NCBI GenBank assembly: GCA_036365145.1 | Contig: JAEOAD010000005.1 | Coordinates: 6,367,001-6,431,000, forward strand | Length of the DNA stretch: 64,000 nt | From: Orientallactaga sibirica | Lineage: Eukaryota > Chordata > Mammalia > Rodentia > Dipodidae | Direction: 5' to 3' | In this document: positions 10,633-21,472 of the stretch, piece after piece | How positions within the stretch are numbered: the stretch's first letter is position 1 | Layout of the letters: every line of letters begins with the position of its first letter | Notes under the pieces: model-generated | What the model was told of the DNA's origin: nothing | What the model saw: only the letters and a program-made list of their open reading frames with translations | Databases searched by the model: none | Position numbers and translations under genes: made by a program

Positions 10633-11382
10633 AACAGAAAAGAAAAAAGAAAACCTAGGTTTAGTTTTAAAAATCCTATATTTGCATTATTCCCATGAAC
10701 TGCTACCAAATGTCATTGACCTTCACTTTAAATATTTTACATTAAAGATTCCCCCGAAATATTAAAGAATTTTTAAATAGACAAAAAATTACCAGTGGTC
10801 TAGATTATATTCTAATAAGTTCCATATGGGTTGATGATGTTTATTGTAAGCAGGTTAAGAGGAGGTAAAATATTATATTTGTGGCATTTATATTTCTACG
10901 TACATATCATGTAAGTGTACATATGCGGTTCTACATACTAGAGTCTGCATTGAGAAAGGAGACATATAAAAGAAGGTTGACTTCTGGATGCTGAGACGAT
11001 TGAAGGAAACAGAAGAAAGTGCTCACGGAACGCCTTCCACTCATAGTCACCTGCTACGGTCTCACATTGCACAGCTCGTTTTTCTTCTCTTCACAGTATA
11101 CTTAGCACACATATGTCCCATGACTTTTACTGCTGCTGTAGCAAATTGGTATGAGCTAAGTGACTGAAAAGTGACAGATTTCTCTTTTTAATGGGCTTAG
11201 AGATCGGACGTCTAAATCAAAATGTTATCAAGGCTGGCTTCCAGCTGAGCCCTTGAGGAATTTGTTTTCATGTTTGTTTCACTGGTTCATTTCAGCTTCT
11301 AGGGGCTGCCTGCATCTGTGGACCCTAATCAATTCCATGCTGCACTGTCATATCTCCTCCTCATGGTTGTCATTGTGGGTTT
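10633..11382. other. Unassigned unique sequence
   Basis: AT-rich, no repeat family recognised. Confidence 0.5.
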
Positions 11383-11560
11383 TTTTTTTTTTCAAAATTT
11401 TATTTTTCAAATTGGCATATGGAGATTTAGGTACCATTCATTCTGGTGGTTTCTAAAACAATTTGTTTCTCTTGATCCTCTATTGTCCTCAATTCCGCTT
11501 ATTACTCCTGTTTCCCTCTTCTTGACAACACTCCCCATCATGTGATCTTAATGACCCCTC
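11383..11560 (-). mobile_element. Possible L1 3' end
   Basis: On the minus strand the segment ends with AAAAATAAAATTTTGAAAAA, a poly(A) signal next to an A run (T run at about 11380-11392). Upstream text resembles rodent L1 3' UTR style. It could instead be another retroposed 3' end. Confidence 0.3.
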
Positions 11561-11737
11561 CTAAAAAGAATCTTAGATTATATTCAGCCCAACATGATAA
11601 ATCACAGATTTGTTTTCTCCAAGTTAAATTCTCCAAGTAGCCTAAATTCATCTAGATATTCTATTTTATCTTGTAAGGAAACATATTTACAAGCTCCAAA
11701 GATGATTAAGGCATGAATATCCTTGGAGAGTGTGTCT

Positions 11738-11738
<1 letters not shown>

Positions 11739-11774
<36 letters not shown>
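11739..11774. repeat. (GT)n microsatellite
   Basis: About 18 uninterrupted GT units. Confidence 0.95.
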
Positions 11775-11776
<2 letters not shown>

Positions 11777-12022
11777 TGTATAGATTTGGATATGGTTTTT
11801 ATCACAGCCATCCCTTTTATGTGAATCTTTTCCCCGGGGAGACACAAACACCATCTATTCACCCAGAGTGCACAGGTGACAGATCAAGGCATGATGACAC
11901 CAAAACCAGTCTTGGTGAAACAAGGAGGTTAATGTGGTTATTTGCACAGTGAAGGGAGAGGGGTGACATACTGATCACTTGGTAACTCAAAGGCATTTGC
12001 ATCCCTTAAAAGTTCACCCCAG

Positions 12023-12195
12023 GGCTGGAGAGATGGCTTAGCGGTTAAGGCGCCTGCCTGCCAAGCCTAAGAACCTGGTTCCAATCTCCAGGTCCCACAT
12101 TTAGCCAGATGCAGTGACGCAAGGGCACAATGCCACACTTGCCCACAAGGGGGCAGACACATCTGGAGTTCATTCTCAGCAGCTGAAATTTTAAA
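12023..12195 (+). mobile_element. DIP SINE, long form, 3'-truncated, with target duplication
   Basis: Long-form copy that stops after CATTCTCAGCAGCTGAAATT and goes straight to an A-rich tail, missing the CT stretch. Flanked by the 15-bp repeat AAAAGTTCACCCCAG at 12008-12022 and 12196-12210. The clean duplication shows the shortening was present at or near insertion (internal priming or a short transcript). Confidence 0.95.
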
Positions 12196-12346
12196 AAAAG
12201 TTCACCCCAGCATAAGTGACAACTCACAGAATCTGCATCTCAGGAGCTCACATTAAATGCTTTGCAGGCAGCTCAGCTTGTCAGAGAGGCCCCCCACACA
12301 CACCAGTTGTTTTCCTTTATAGATCCTTATGGAGGTTTTTGTGATC

Positions 12347-12568
12347 TTTTATTTATTTTATTTTATTTATTTGAGAGAGAAAGAAGGAGGGAGGGAGAGA
12401 GAGAGAAAGAGAGAGAGAATGGTCATGCCAGGGTCTCAAGCCACTGCAAACCAACTCCAGACATATGAACCACCTTGTGCATCTGGCTTACATAGGTCCT
12501 GAGGAATTGAACCTGGGTCCTTCAGCTTTGCAGGCAAGTGCCCTAATCACTAGGCCATCTCTCAACCC
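12347..12568 (-). mobile_element. DIP SINE, short form
   Basis: Tail TTTATTTATTTTATTTTATT on the left, a long GA-rich segment, then the body to CACTAGGCCATCTCTCAACC. Confidence 0.88.
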
Positions 12569-13203
12569 TCTTGCCACCCTCTACACAACACTAGTGAATC
12601 CACCTCCAAGCCAACCCATTGTTTCTCCTTGGGAGCATTTGGGTCTACCCTAAGAATAAAAAAATAATGATAATGTAACAATGATCACTATTGATTACCA
12701 AGCAGTGGAAAGCTTGCCTTCTCTGGTCCTCACTTTTGAACTTAGAGGTGGAGACAGGTGAATCCCTATGCATTGTCCATGGTCCTGAACTGTCCCAGAT
12801 GCTAGGATTGCATGATTTCTCTTGCCCCTTGAGACACAAGAGGCTTACAGACATTCTGAAGTATATGAAGAAAGATGTGGTTAGAATTTGGAAAGGAGCT
12901 GATAAGTATGAAATAGACTATTAATCTTTGTAGATTGCAAGGTAGAAAATAGAAATACATTTTGGCACAAATTTTGAGTAATTTAAACTGTAAAGATGTC
13001 ACTATTAAAATAGTATGAATGTCAACTAAACGGGAGTAGGACGTTTGTGTACTGAACAATATTTAGAGTATAGTGATCAACCCAAACATGTATTAAGCAA
13101 AAGAGAAGGAAATGTAGTGATTGAAGGGTCAGTATTACCTAGATAGTGTACATTATATAACACTTGTAATTTTTTAATAAATTGATGGTGAAATACTTCT
13201 TTG
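12569..13203. other. Unassigned unique sequence
   Basis: No repeat or gene recognised. Confidence 0.5.
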
Positions 13204-13410
13204 TGGGCTTAGAAGATTGTTCAGTGGTCAGGCTAAAAGACACCTGCCTGCATAATCTGCTATCCTGGGGCTGACTCCACAGTACCCATGTAAAGCCAGA
13301 TATACAAAGTGACACCTTTGAAGCAGCAGGAAACCCTGAGATGCTCCTTCACTCTCTTATTCTCTCTCTCTTTCTCTCTTCCTCTTCATGAATAAATAAA
13401 ATATTTAAAA
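13204..13410 (+). mobile_element. DIP/B2-superfamily SINE, old and diverged
   Basis: GGGCTTAGAAGATTGTTCAG head, CCACAGTACCCATGTAAAGC middle, CT-rich segment and ATGAATAAATAAAATATTTA tail. Divergence is much higher than in other copies. Confidence 0.75.
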
Positions 13411-13509
13411 TAATACTGCCTTGTATAATGTACTGCATGCATTTTCATGGTGTGTATTCTTGACTACTCTGTCATGTTTCTGGAAATTATTTTTTAAATC
13501 TTTACTACA

Positions 13510-13515
13510 TACACA

Positions 13516-13555
<40 letters not shown>
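13510..13555. repeat. (CA)n microsatellite
   Basis: About 18 perfect CA units at 13520-13555 with short imperfect flanks. Confidence 0.93.
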
Positions 13556-13556
<1 letters not shown>

Positions 13557-14045
13557 ATAGGAGGTTTATGTGGAATGTAGTCTTTCATTCATTTCTTCCC
13601 AATGTCCACCCAAGCCCATCAGGCACAGACTTCATCCTTGGTACTTGACATTATCCACAGTAGTCATTCATTATACGTTTTTCTTCTTGGAAAGTTCCAT
13701 TCATCAGCAATGGGACCAAATGGAAATCAGGAATTGATTTGTGGTACTGGATATTGTACTTTCTCATTACTTGCTCGTAAAAATTACAAATTCACAATAC
13801 CAGTGATAGATTCATTTTTTTTTTTAGCAAATTCAAAATTTCACTGAGGCACACACCAAGAATATGGGTCAATAGCAATTGTTCCCCAATGGCAAGTGCA
13901 GACAGTGTTATCCCATTGTCAAAGGTGTCATCAATGTGTGGTCTTGCATCCTCCTCTCTTTACTGTAGAACATTGCTTGGGACACACCAGAGAATCTGAA
14001 CATCTGGGTGCAACAATAATGTGATGACTCATCTTTCCCCTTGAA
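13556..14045. other. Unassigned unique sequence
   Basis: No repeat or gene recognised. Confidence 0.45.
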
Positions 14046-14059
14046 AACATTGATTTTTT

Positions 14060-14281
14060 TAAAAAAATAATATATTTTATTTATTTATTTAAGAGAGAGA
14101 GAAAGAAGGAGAGAGAGAGAGAGAGACAGAATGAGCATGCCAGGGCATCCAGCTACTGCAAACAAACTCCAGATGCATGCGCCCCCTTGTGCATCTGGCT
14201 TACATGGGTCCTGGAGAATCAAACCAGGGTCCTTTGGCTTTGAAGGCAAACTCCTTAACCACTAAGCCATCTCTCCAGCCC
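14060..14281 (-). mobile_element. DIP SINE, short form, with target duplication
   Basis: Complete antisense copy with an expanded GAGA stretch. Flanked by AACATTGATTTTTT (14046-14059) and AACATTGATCTTTT (14282-14295), one difference in 14. Confidence 0.95.
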
Positions 14282-14295
14282 AACATTGATCTTTT

Positions 14296-15902
14296 AAACA
14301 GAACGTTTAAAACAGATTTTTTATTATAAATAGAAACCTGTGACATCAGGAGCTCCTTTATGTCAAATACGAACCATGGTAACCCTAAAAGTAACAACAA
14401 TAATAATTACAGGACAGAAATAAATCAATCTGAACCTGTACATCTTTGTTAAGTAAATTACTATGAAAAGAAGTTGGAATAGATGGCAGCTGGCACTTGA
14501 AGGAACACGTGGCGTGAGCACTACTCAGACATGCAGAATAAGCATCGTCTACATATGCATGGTAGGTTTTAACCTAATTGCTGTTACCCCCAAATTCCAT
14601 TTTGCTCAGGGCACACCTCCATTTTAAAGTTAGTAATAAAGAAGACTATGGATGTAAGTCCATGTTTCTATGGAAACAACCAATTATATGTGCAATCTGA
14701 AGAGATGGAAGACAGCTTCCAAAACTCTCAGGGGGAAAAAGTGATCCAAGTTGGCAGCCTACTAGAAACAGTGCCTGCTAAAGGCTTTTGCCAGTTTCCC
14801 TAACACTGGCCTGCAAGTTTCTATCTGAGCAAACATCTTGCACCCATTTGCTAAGCACTGCATCTGTAATGCATTCTAAAAGGATAATTGTGTCTGGAGT
14901 TCAACATATGTGATGGTGAGGCAGGGAAAAATTCTCACATTTTTTGTGTAATTTTTCTCATATGTTTCTTATAACTTTATGGCACCAACATCAACACAAG
15001 AGAAAGAAAAAAACCTCACATACTCTCGTTCTAGAAGTATATTCATAAGACTTATTTTAAAGATTTCTATGTTCATATATATAATTGTATTTTGATAATA
15101 TTTATAAGGATAATAACTGTAGAACTTAAATAAAATGTATAAACCTCCTATATGTAGTTTTAGTGTTTGACCCATACATAATTATGTCCCTCTCTATATA
15201 TATATCTTAATATCTACTTCCTAATCCTTCTGTATATTATTGTGCTTTATTTTCAGGAAGCTCATTGTGCCAACATAATGGCTTTCCAAAATAAATGAAT
15301 TAAAATTGAAAGTAATTCATGTGAAAATATATTTGCATACATTGCTTCATGTCTTTTAACCACACAGTGAAAGGAGATATTTTTCATTTGAGTATCAAGA
15401 AACTAAGAAAGTTTACGTACTGGCTGAAAGTCAGTTTATGGTTAGTTGTGGAGGTAGGAACAAATCCCCATCTTGTACTTCTAGGTTCAGGATGTTTTTT
15501 ACTTTACACTATGGCTTCTCTACTAGCTCAAAATTAAGTGCACCTGGATATCAAGTTCTATTATATCAAATAATGTGGGTTTTGAATCTAAATTCCTAAA
15601 AGTGCTTTCTATGCTTAAGAATCATCAATTGGCAATATATGGATAACATATTCTCTACCGTCTACCTGTGTCTTTGTTACATACAGTGAAGTGATTGGTG
15701 CCAAAAGAATGAAATGGATAATGCTGAAAATCATATTTAATTAGCATGAAATGGTAAACAGCTGCTGTGTTCAACTCTTATTATGAGATTGTCAGACTTA
15801 TACAATTACTGTGCACATGGCACAGTTTTGAAAAGTGAATGAGAAGTTGAATAAAAACTTAAAGGCTTGATAGATAGAATTTCTGGGTCCTAGGAGATAC
15901 TT
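14296..15902. other. Unassigned unique sequence
   Basis: About 1.6 kb, AT-rich, no recognised repeat. Short open frames only. Confidence 0.5.
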
Positions 15903-15917
15903 AAGAATTTCCCTTTT

Positions 15918-16286
15918 TCATCACACCCTCTCCAGGGCCCTGTGAATCAGGTGTTCCCTGCTTTCTTGATGAACCTGTTAACAACACAAGGGTGAAGCAG
16001 ATAGACACAGAGAACACTCAATTCCTACAAAACCAGAGATCCAGAGACACAGAGGCTCCCTAGACCTCATCACTGAAGTAGACCTAAAATGAACCCAACG
16101 TGGCTCAGGGAAATTCACAGAAGAGGGGGTGGAAAGATTGTTAGAGCCACAAATTGGGTCATTTTGCACAGAGACATTGCCTCTTCCCCAATGAGGAGAG
16201 TCCCTTTGTGGGGGGGGGACAGGAAGGAGGCTAATGATGGTACCCGTATGACTGTATACACACTATCTACATAACTAATAATCAAA
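15918..16286 (+). mobile_element. L1 3' end (5'-truncated) with target duplication
   Basis: Contains AGAAGAGGGGGTGGAAAGAT, TTAGAGCCACAAATTGGG and a block shared with copies at 29.5 kb (+) and 32.4 kb (-), ending in an A-rich tail. Flanked by the perfect 15-bp repeat AAGAATTTCCCTTTT at 15903-15917 and 16287-16301. The layout is that of a short 5'-truncated LINE insertion; the L1 3'-UTR label rests on family resemblance. Relative to the 29.5 kb copy it lacks about 40 bp after GACATTGCCTCTTCC. Confidence 0.8.
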
Positions 16287-16301
16287 AAGAATTTCCCTTT
16301 T

Positions 16302-16730
16302 AAGGAAATTTTCTATGTATAGCTTGAAAACCCTGACTTTTAGAGAAGTAAAATCCAATTCCAAGGTTGAATAACTTCATACATTGGAATGGTATTCATT
16401 TAGGCAAAAGGATTGCATTTAATCTAAGACAACACTAATTTATCTTCTGTTTAGCCATATTGGAAGGGTGAAATAAATCACGTAGCCCCACGCAAACATA
16501 GACTATGAACAAAACCAAACAAGCTCCATGAAAATATATGTATATGCTCTAATTTGAAGATTTTCCAAGATACATCGTTTCAGAAAAATGTATGCATTGT
16601 GGTTAAACTTGTATTAAAAATTAGTCAAGACTCACTAGGAAAATAACAACAACTTGGATGCATCCATATTTTGTCTATTTAATACCCAGTTAATATGAAG
16701 ACGCACTGTAAAGAAAGTTCATGGCAGTCT
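16302..16730. other. Unassigned unique sequence
   Basis: No repeat or gene recognised. Confidence 0.45.
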
Positions 16731-16744
16731 AAAATTTAGTTATC

Positions 16745-16953
16745 CAGGCTAGAGAGATGGCTCAGTGGTTGAAAGTGCTTGTTTGCAAGCCCTGATGGTC
16801 TGGGTTCAGTTACCCAGTACCCACGCAAAGTCAGAGGCACAAAGTGGGGCATGAATCTGTAATGTGTTTGCAGTGGTAAGAGGCCCTGATGTGCCCATTT
16901 CCATTCTTTCTCTGTCTCTTCCCCCCCTTGCACAGGAATAAAAATATTTTTTA
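16745..16953 (+). mobile_element. DIP SINE, short form, diverged, with target duplication
   Basis: Head GGCTAGAGAGATGGCTCAGT, weaker body match than most copies, short tail. Flanked by AAAATTTAGTTATC at 16731-16744 and 16954-16967. Confidence 0.93.
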
Positions 16954-16967
16954 AAAATTTAGTTATC

Positions 16968-17508
16968 TTTTCTCTACTGTAAGGTATGATTAAAAGAATT
17001 ACTTGATAAAGGCCTGTTACATTTTAAATTTTCTCTTTCAAAATTCATTAATTTTCTTAAGCCTGCAACTCTGTTTTTATATAAAGCTAGGACTATAGTT
17101 TACCATACTGACAAGGTAGACTCTGTCCTTCCTATTTCAAATCCTCTATTTTCAACATTTCTATTTCTTGACCTTCATTTCTCTTCATTTTGAATGCAGT
17201 AGCTCCTAAGTCTGAGTGCACAGTACAAAAAAAAAAAAAAAAGTGAGAGCTTTGAAAAAATACGTTTCCTGGATCCTTTCTCAGTTGAGAACTACTGAGT
17301 TAATCTTTTCCTCTCAGAAGACATATATCCCTCTTCTTTCAAATTCCAGTCTTCACCTCTGGCCAGAATCATGTGTCCTGCTTCCTCATGGACACTAGGT
17401 CCTAAATAACCTGGTTTTCATCATTATGGATCTTAATTTCTAATTTATCTCACCTTCAAAGGTTAATTCAAGAAGGGTCTTTAGTGGAAGAGTGGATTTT
17501 ACTGGAAG
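16968..17508. other. Unassigned unique sequence
   Basis: Contains an A run at about 17226-17241. No repeat family recognised. Confidence 0.45.
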
Positions 17509-17551
17509 TGTTGCAGTTACCTTCTCGTGGCTGGGACAAAACACCCTACCA

Positions 17552-17747
17552 GGGCTGGAGAGATGGCTTAGCAGTTAAAGCACTTGCCTGTGAAGACTAA
17601 GGACCCAAGTTCAATTCCCCACTACTCACATAAGCCAGATGCACAAAAGGTGGCACCTGCATCTGCAGTTCATTTACAGTGGCTGGAGGCCCTAGCATGC
17701 CTATTCTCTCTATCTGCCTCTGTCTTTCCAATAAATAAATAAACAAA
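17552..17747 (+). mobile_element. DIP SINE, short form
   Basis: Starts AGGGCTGGAGAGATGGCTTA, ends CAATAAATAAATAAACAAAG. Complete, joined directly to a second, 5'-truncated copy. Confidence 0.9.
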
Positions 17748-17960
17748 GCAAGCCTGAGGACCAACGTTTGACTCTCCAGATCCCACTTAAGCCAGAAGTA
17801 CAAAGGTGAGGCAAGCGCAAGGTCACATGTGCCCACTAAGTGGCACAAGCACCTGGAGTTTGATTGCAGAGGTCCTGGTGTGCCAATTCTCCTTCTGTGT
17901 CTCTCTCTTTCTCTCTCTCTTTCTAAAAAAACTAAAAATGAAAATAAAATAAAATTAAAA
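17748..17960 (+). mobile_element. DIP-like SINE lacking its first ~45 bp
   Basis: Begins at the CAAGCCTGAGGACCAACGTT position inside the element and runs to an A-rich tail. It is older than its neighbour; either the neighbour inserted in it with loss of the head, or the two are a dimer. Confidence 0.78.
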
Positions 17961-18030
17961 CTCTCCCAGAAGCAGCTGATGTGAAGATAGGGTTTATTTC
18001 AGGTAATCTACTTGAGAGAAAATTACAGTA

Positions 18031-18410
18031 GAGAATGCAGAGTCTGAGAATCATGTCTTGCCATAGCAAATGTTCTGTTCTATTTTCTAATAGCTCGGGG
18101 TGCTTGTACTTCCTGAAGCCAAGAAGTGGAAGGTACATAGAAAGTGAGGTTGCATTTGGCAGTAGTGTGTTACAATTGCAGAGCTGTCTTCAAATAAAAA
18201 AAATAAAAATAAATGAAAAAGAAACAGATTGATTCCTACTAAATGTGTGTGATCTAAAATTCAGGATACACAGCACATTCAGTTGACTTTTTTCGTTCGC
18301 TTTTTCCTAAATAGTGAATACAATCTTTATTTACTGATCATTGTCAGTGTAACCCATAACTTACACACCTGCAGTGGGTCATGCTACTGTGTCTTGAGCG
18401 AAGTGGGAAA
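18031..18410. other. Unassigned sequence before the pentamer array
   Basis: No repeat family recognised with confidence. Confidence 0.4.
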
Positions 18411-18880
18411 GCTGTGCTGTGCAGTGCTGTGCTGTGCTGTGCTGTGCTGTGCTGTGCTGTGCTGTGCAGTGCTGTGCTGTGCAGTGCTGTGCTGTGCTGT
18501 GCTGTGGTGTGCAGTGCTGTGCTGTGCAGTGCTGTGCTCTGCTGTGCTGTGGTGTGCAGTGCTGTGCTGTGCTGTGCTGAGCTGTGCTGTGCTGTGCTGT
18601 GCTGTGCTGTGCTGTGGTGTGCTGTGCCGTGCAGTGCTGTGCTCTGCTCTGCTCTGCTCTGCTGTGCTGTGCTCTGCTGTGCAGTGCGGTGCTATGCTGT
18701 GCTGTGCTCTGCTGTGCTGTGCTGTGCTGTGGTGTGCAGTGCAGTGCTGTGCTGTGCTGTACAGTGCTGTGCTGTGCTCTGCTGTGCTATGCAGTGCTCT
18801 GCTGTGCTGTGCTCTGCTGTTCTGTACTCTTCTGTGCTGTGCTCTGCTGTGCTGTGCTGGGTTCTGCTGTGCTCTGCTGA
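18411..18880. repeat. Pentamer array (GCTGT)94
   Basis: Exactly 94 consecutive 5-bp units with no insertion or deletion. By hand count 55 are GCTGT; the rest are mainly single-base variants such as GCAGT, GCTCT, GGTGT, GCTAT, GCTGA. GGTGT is followed by GCAGT in three of four occurrences. Variants grow more frequent to the right. The plus strand is G-richer than C. Because 5 is not a multiple of 3 and no unit makes a frequent stop, both strands stay open (203, 182 and 183 codons) in Cys/Val/Ala/Leu or His/Ser/Thr/Ala/Gln repeats; I do not call these genes. Confidence 0.97.
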
Positions 18881-19021
18881 GAGAAATGGAATGAGTAGCT
18901 GCAGTGATTCTCATAGTCTCTCCCAGTGAGGGCATCTGTGGTCATGTGGTTCTTCATGGTTGGTTTCCACGCTATACTCAGTTCTGATGAAAACTCTCCA
19001 TTTAGATTAAAAAAAAAAAAC

Positions 19022-19230
19022 GGGCCAGGGAAATAGCTTAGCAGTTAAGGCATTTGCCTACGAAGCCTAAGGACCCTGATTCAATTTCCCAAGACCCACG
19101 TAAGCCAGATGCACAAGGGGGAGCATGTTTCTGGAGTTCATTTGCAGTGGCTGGAGGCCCTGGCACACCCATTCTCTCTGCCTCTTCCTCTCGCTCTCAA
19201 ATAAATAAATAAATAAAATATTTTAAAAAC
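19022..19230 (+). mobile_element. DIP SINE, short form
   Basis: Head GGGCCAGGGAAATAGCTTAG preceded by an A run (19009-19020), tail CAAATAAATAAATAAATAAA. Confidence 0.9.
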
Positions 19231-19959
19231 TACATGGGTTAATATAATTTTGAGTGCATTTCTGAGTATTTTAAAATCTTTTTGCTACAGTCAGCAAATC
19301 GTTAGGCTCACAGTATTTAAAGCACAGAAAGATGCATGATGATTTTCAAAACTTGCTTTAAGTCTGGCTTTAAGGCTATTGCCCAAGAATCATCGTGGAA
19401 TTTCTGTTTCTTTTATAAAACTCCATGAGGATTTTCTCACATCAAAGGACAACTTTATTTTAAAGACAGAACTTCTTATGCTTGAAAATTTTGCTTCTTC
19501 AGTAAAGATTGCTGAAATTTTCATTTATTATACCTTTCTCCCTAATCTAATCAACCAATGTCTTACTTTCATTTGTCAAAAATGGATTTGAAAATTAATT
19601 GCCACACCATATATGTACTGGAATATTAACTTATTTCTCATTGGCTAGTTGTTCAGAAAACACAAAGGGGCCAGGGAAGTTCTGAATCTGCAAAAGCATG
19701 AAGTCAAGTAACTAGATTGATTGTATTTTCCATTGTTGTGTCTGTATTTCTTTATTTAAAAAAAAAAAAAGCAAAAGTTATTTATTGTCACTGAATGAAC
19801 AGCAGGATTAATGAGGGATATCCAGTAGAGGCTCACTCTCCTGGGGGTGGGGAGAGCCAAGCATTAGCTGCGGTAATTTGTTTACATTTACTGAACTGAA
19901 GGATGTCATACTTGCATAGCTGGGGAACGTCAGACAGCATCCAGAAAAAGAAAAACGTA
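19231..19959. other. Unassigned unique sequence
   Basis: Contains an A run near 19759-19771. No repeat family recognised. Confidence 0.45.
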
Positions 19960-20125
19960 CTAGTTACTGTTTATTGCAGAAACAAAACACTTGAAAAACT
20001 CAGTTGAAATCATGAAGCGTTTATGTAAGCCTAGAGTTCCAGGTTACAGGCTAGCAGGGTGTAGAAGGCATACTAGTAGGAGCTTGAGGCACCCAGTCAC
20101 ATTCAGCCCATGTTGCGAAAATGGA
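19960..20125 (-). mobile_element. Possible ORR1-like LTR fragment
   Basis: ACTAGTTACTGTTTATTGCA then GAAACAAAACACTTG resembles the antisense 3' end of the ORR1-like set. The rest is weakly similar. Confidence 0.35.
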
Positions 20126-20162
20126 GCAAATCAATGAACATTGCTGCTCAGTCAGCTCTCTC

Positions 20163-20417
20163 CTTTTTTATTTATTTATTTTAGTATTATTATTATTATT
20201 GAGAGAGACAGAGAGAGAGAGAGAATGAGAGAGAATGGGTGCGCCAGCAGCATCTCAGCCGCTGTGAACGAACTCCAGACACGTGCGCCCCCTTGTGGGC
20301 TAGCGCAGCATTGCCCCTTGTGTCACCCTTTGCATCTGGCTAAACATGGGACCTGGAGATTGGAACCTGGGTTCTTAGGTCAGCAGGCAGGTGCCTTAAC
20401 TGCCATCTCTCCAACCC
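20163..20417 (-). mobile_element. DIP SINE, long form
   Basis: Antisense copy with tail TTATTTATTTTAGTATTATT, the long-form CGTGCGCCCCCTTGTGGGCT block and head TGCCATCTCTCCAACC. Directly abuts an L1 3' end. Confidence 0.92.
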
Positions 20418-20935
20418 AGAGTCCATGGTTTTAAGAAGGTTAAGCTTTTTCTACCTTCTGTCTGTACTGTCCTCCCTCCCCCTTTATTGGTGGTTATAAC
20501 TTGTAGAATGCTAATCGGTATTAGGATTCTATGGGATTGATTCATGTTTTAACTTTTGTGTAATTCCTTCCCCACCCTCCCTACACCCTGTTCCTCCAAG
20601 ACCCCCCACCCACAAATATTCTGCCCTTCAGTAACTCCTTCTCTCTCCCTAGTTCTTCTCTCTATTGGAGTCATTCTAGTTGTATGCCCATATTTCTGGT
20701 TCTCACTACCATTTGCACTCATCTTTAATTGACCCAAGTTAGGAACTGCAAATGAGAGAGTACCCGCAGCGTTTGCCTTTCTCTGTCTGTGTGACCTCAA
20801 CTTAGAATGGCTTTTTCCCCACTTCCATCCACTTACCTGGTAAAGTTGTTTCATTCTATTTCTTTGTTTCTGGTGCAAAGCTCCTGTTGGTTGTAAAGAA
20901 GAGGGCTTGGACTCCATTGAGTCTTGAAACTGTCA
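20418..20935 (-). mobile_element. L1 3' end (terminal ORF2 and 3' UTR remnant)
   Basis: On + the segment GTGTGACCTCAACTTAGAAT then GGCTTTTTCCCCACTTCCAT, CCACTTACCTGG is the antisense of the conserved end of L1 ORF2 (a '..ATGGAACTGGAAAAAG..TGAGGTCAC..' type region). The left half is a G-rich (minus) 3' UTR. A 122-codon minus frame overlaps this remnant and is not an intact protein. Confidence 0.68.
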
Positions 20936-21439
20936 CTGTGCTTTCAAATAGCTCTTACCAACATTGCTCTCAACTTCTTGTCCAGGTTCTGATCTCTAAG
21001 ATATGTATCATACGCCAATGTAGGAATGATTCCCAAAACCTTCTATAATTACATTTGTTTCCCTCTTTTCCTACTGTGGTTCAGTTTGAATAAGATGGTA
21101 AACTCCAGAAAGTATAAGTGCAAGAGAAATTGGAATTGAAAGTTTACCTGTTATACTGGAATATATTAAGGAATTTCAACAACTCCACTGGCAACTGCAT
21201 TCTTGATAAATAGAAAAATTACCAGAAAATTGAATCAATTGATAGCTATAGAAAAGGTTCAAAAGATAAAATGCAACAATCTTATTTAAGAATAGATTAT
21301 TCAAAAGAGATATATGTAAACATTGAGAAGCTTATTTTCTCTATTATTTTAAAACTGATAACTTTTCTTTTAAGGAAGCTTCCATAAAGTAGAATTTCCA
21401 TGTTAGATATTAATACATTTGGAAGTGGGAGAGGTCCTG
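20936..21439. other. Unassigned unique sequence
   Basis: Could be more decayed L1; I cannot show it. Confidence 0.4.

Positions 21440-21467
<28 letters not shown>
21440..21467. repeat. (TG)n microsatellite, 14 units
   Basis: Uninterrupted TG run. Confidence 0.95.

Positions 21468-21472
<5 letters not shown>

Larger units (their letters stand above)
17509..18030 (-). mobile_element. ORR1-like MaLR LTR, split by two SINEs
   Basis: Left part (17509-17551) TGTTGCAGTTACCTTCTCGT .. GGGACAAAACACC and right part (about 17966-18030) AGAAGCAGCTGATGTGAAGA then TAGGGTTTATTTCAGG resemble consecutive segments of antisense ORR1-like LTRs. The intervening 415 bp are two DIP SINEs. Right boundary uncertain. 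Confidence 0.5.

Noticed and set aside
18283..18935. Cysteine-rich and Gln/His/Ser-rich proteins of about 180-200 residues
   Set aside because: They are direct translations of the (GCTGT)n pentamer array in different frames; no start context, no domain.
20549..20917. 122-codon minus frame as a gene
   Set aside because: It overlaps the remnant end of L1 ORF2 and its 3' UTR; not an intact or independent gene.
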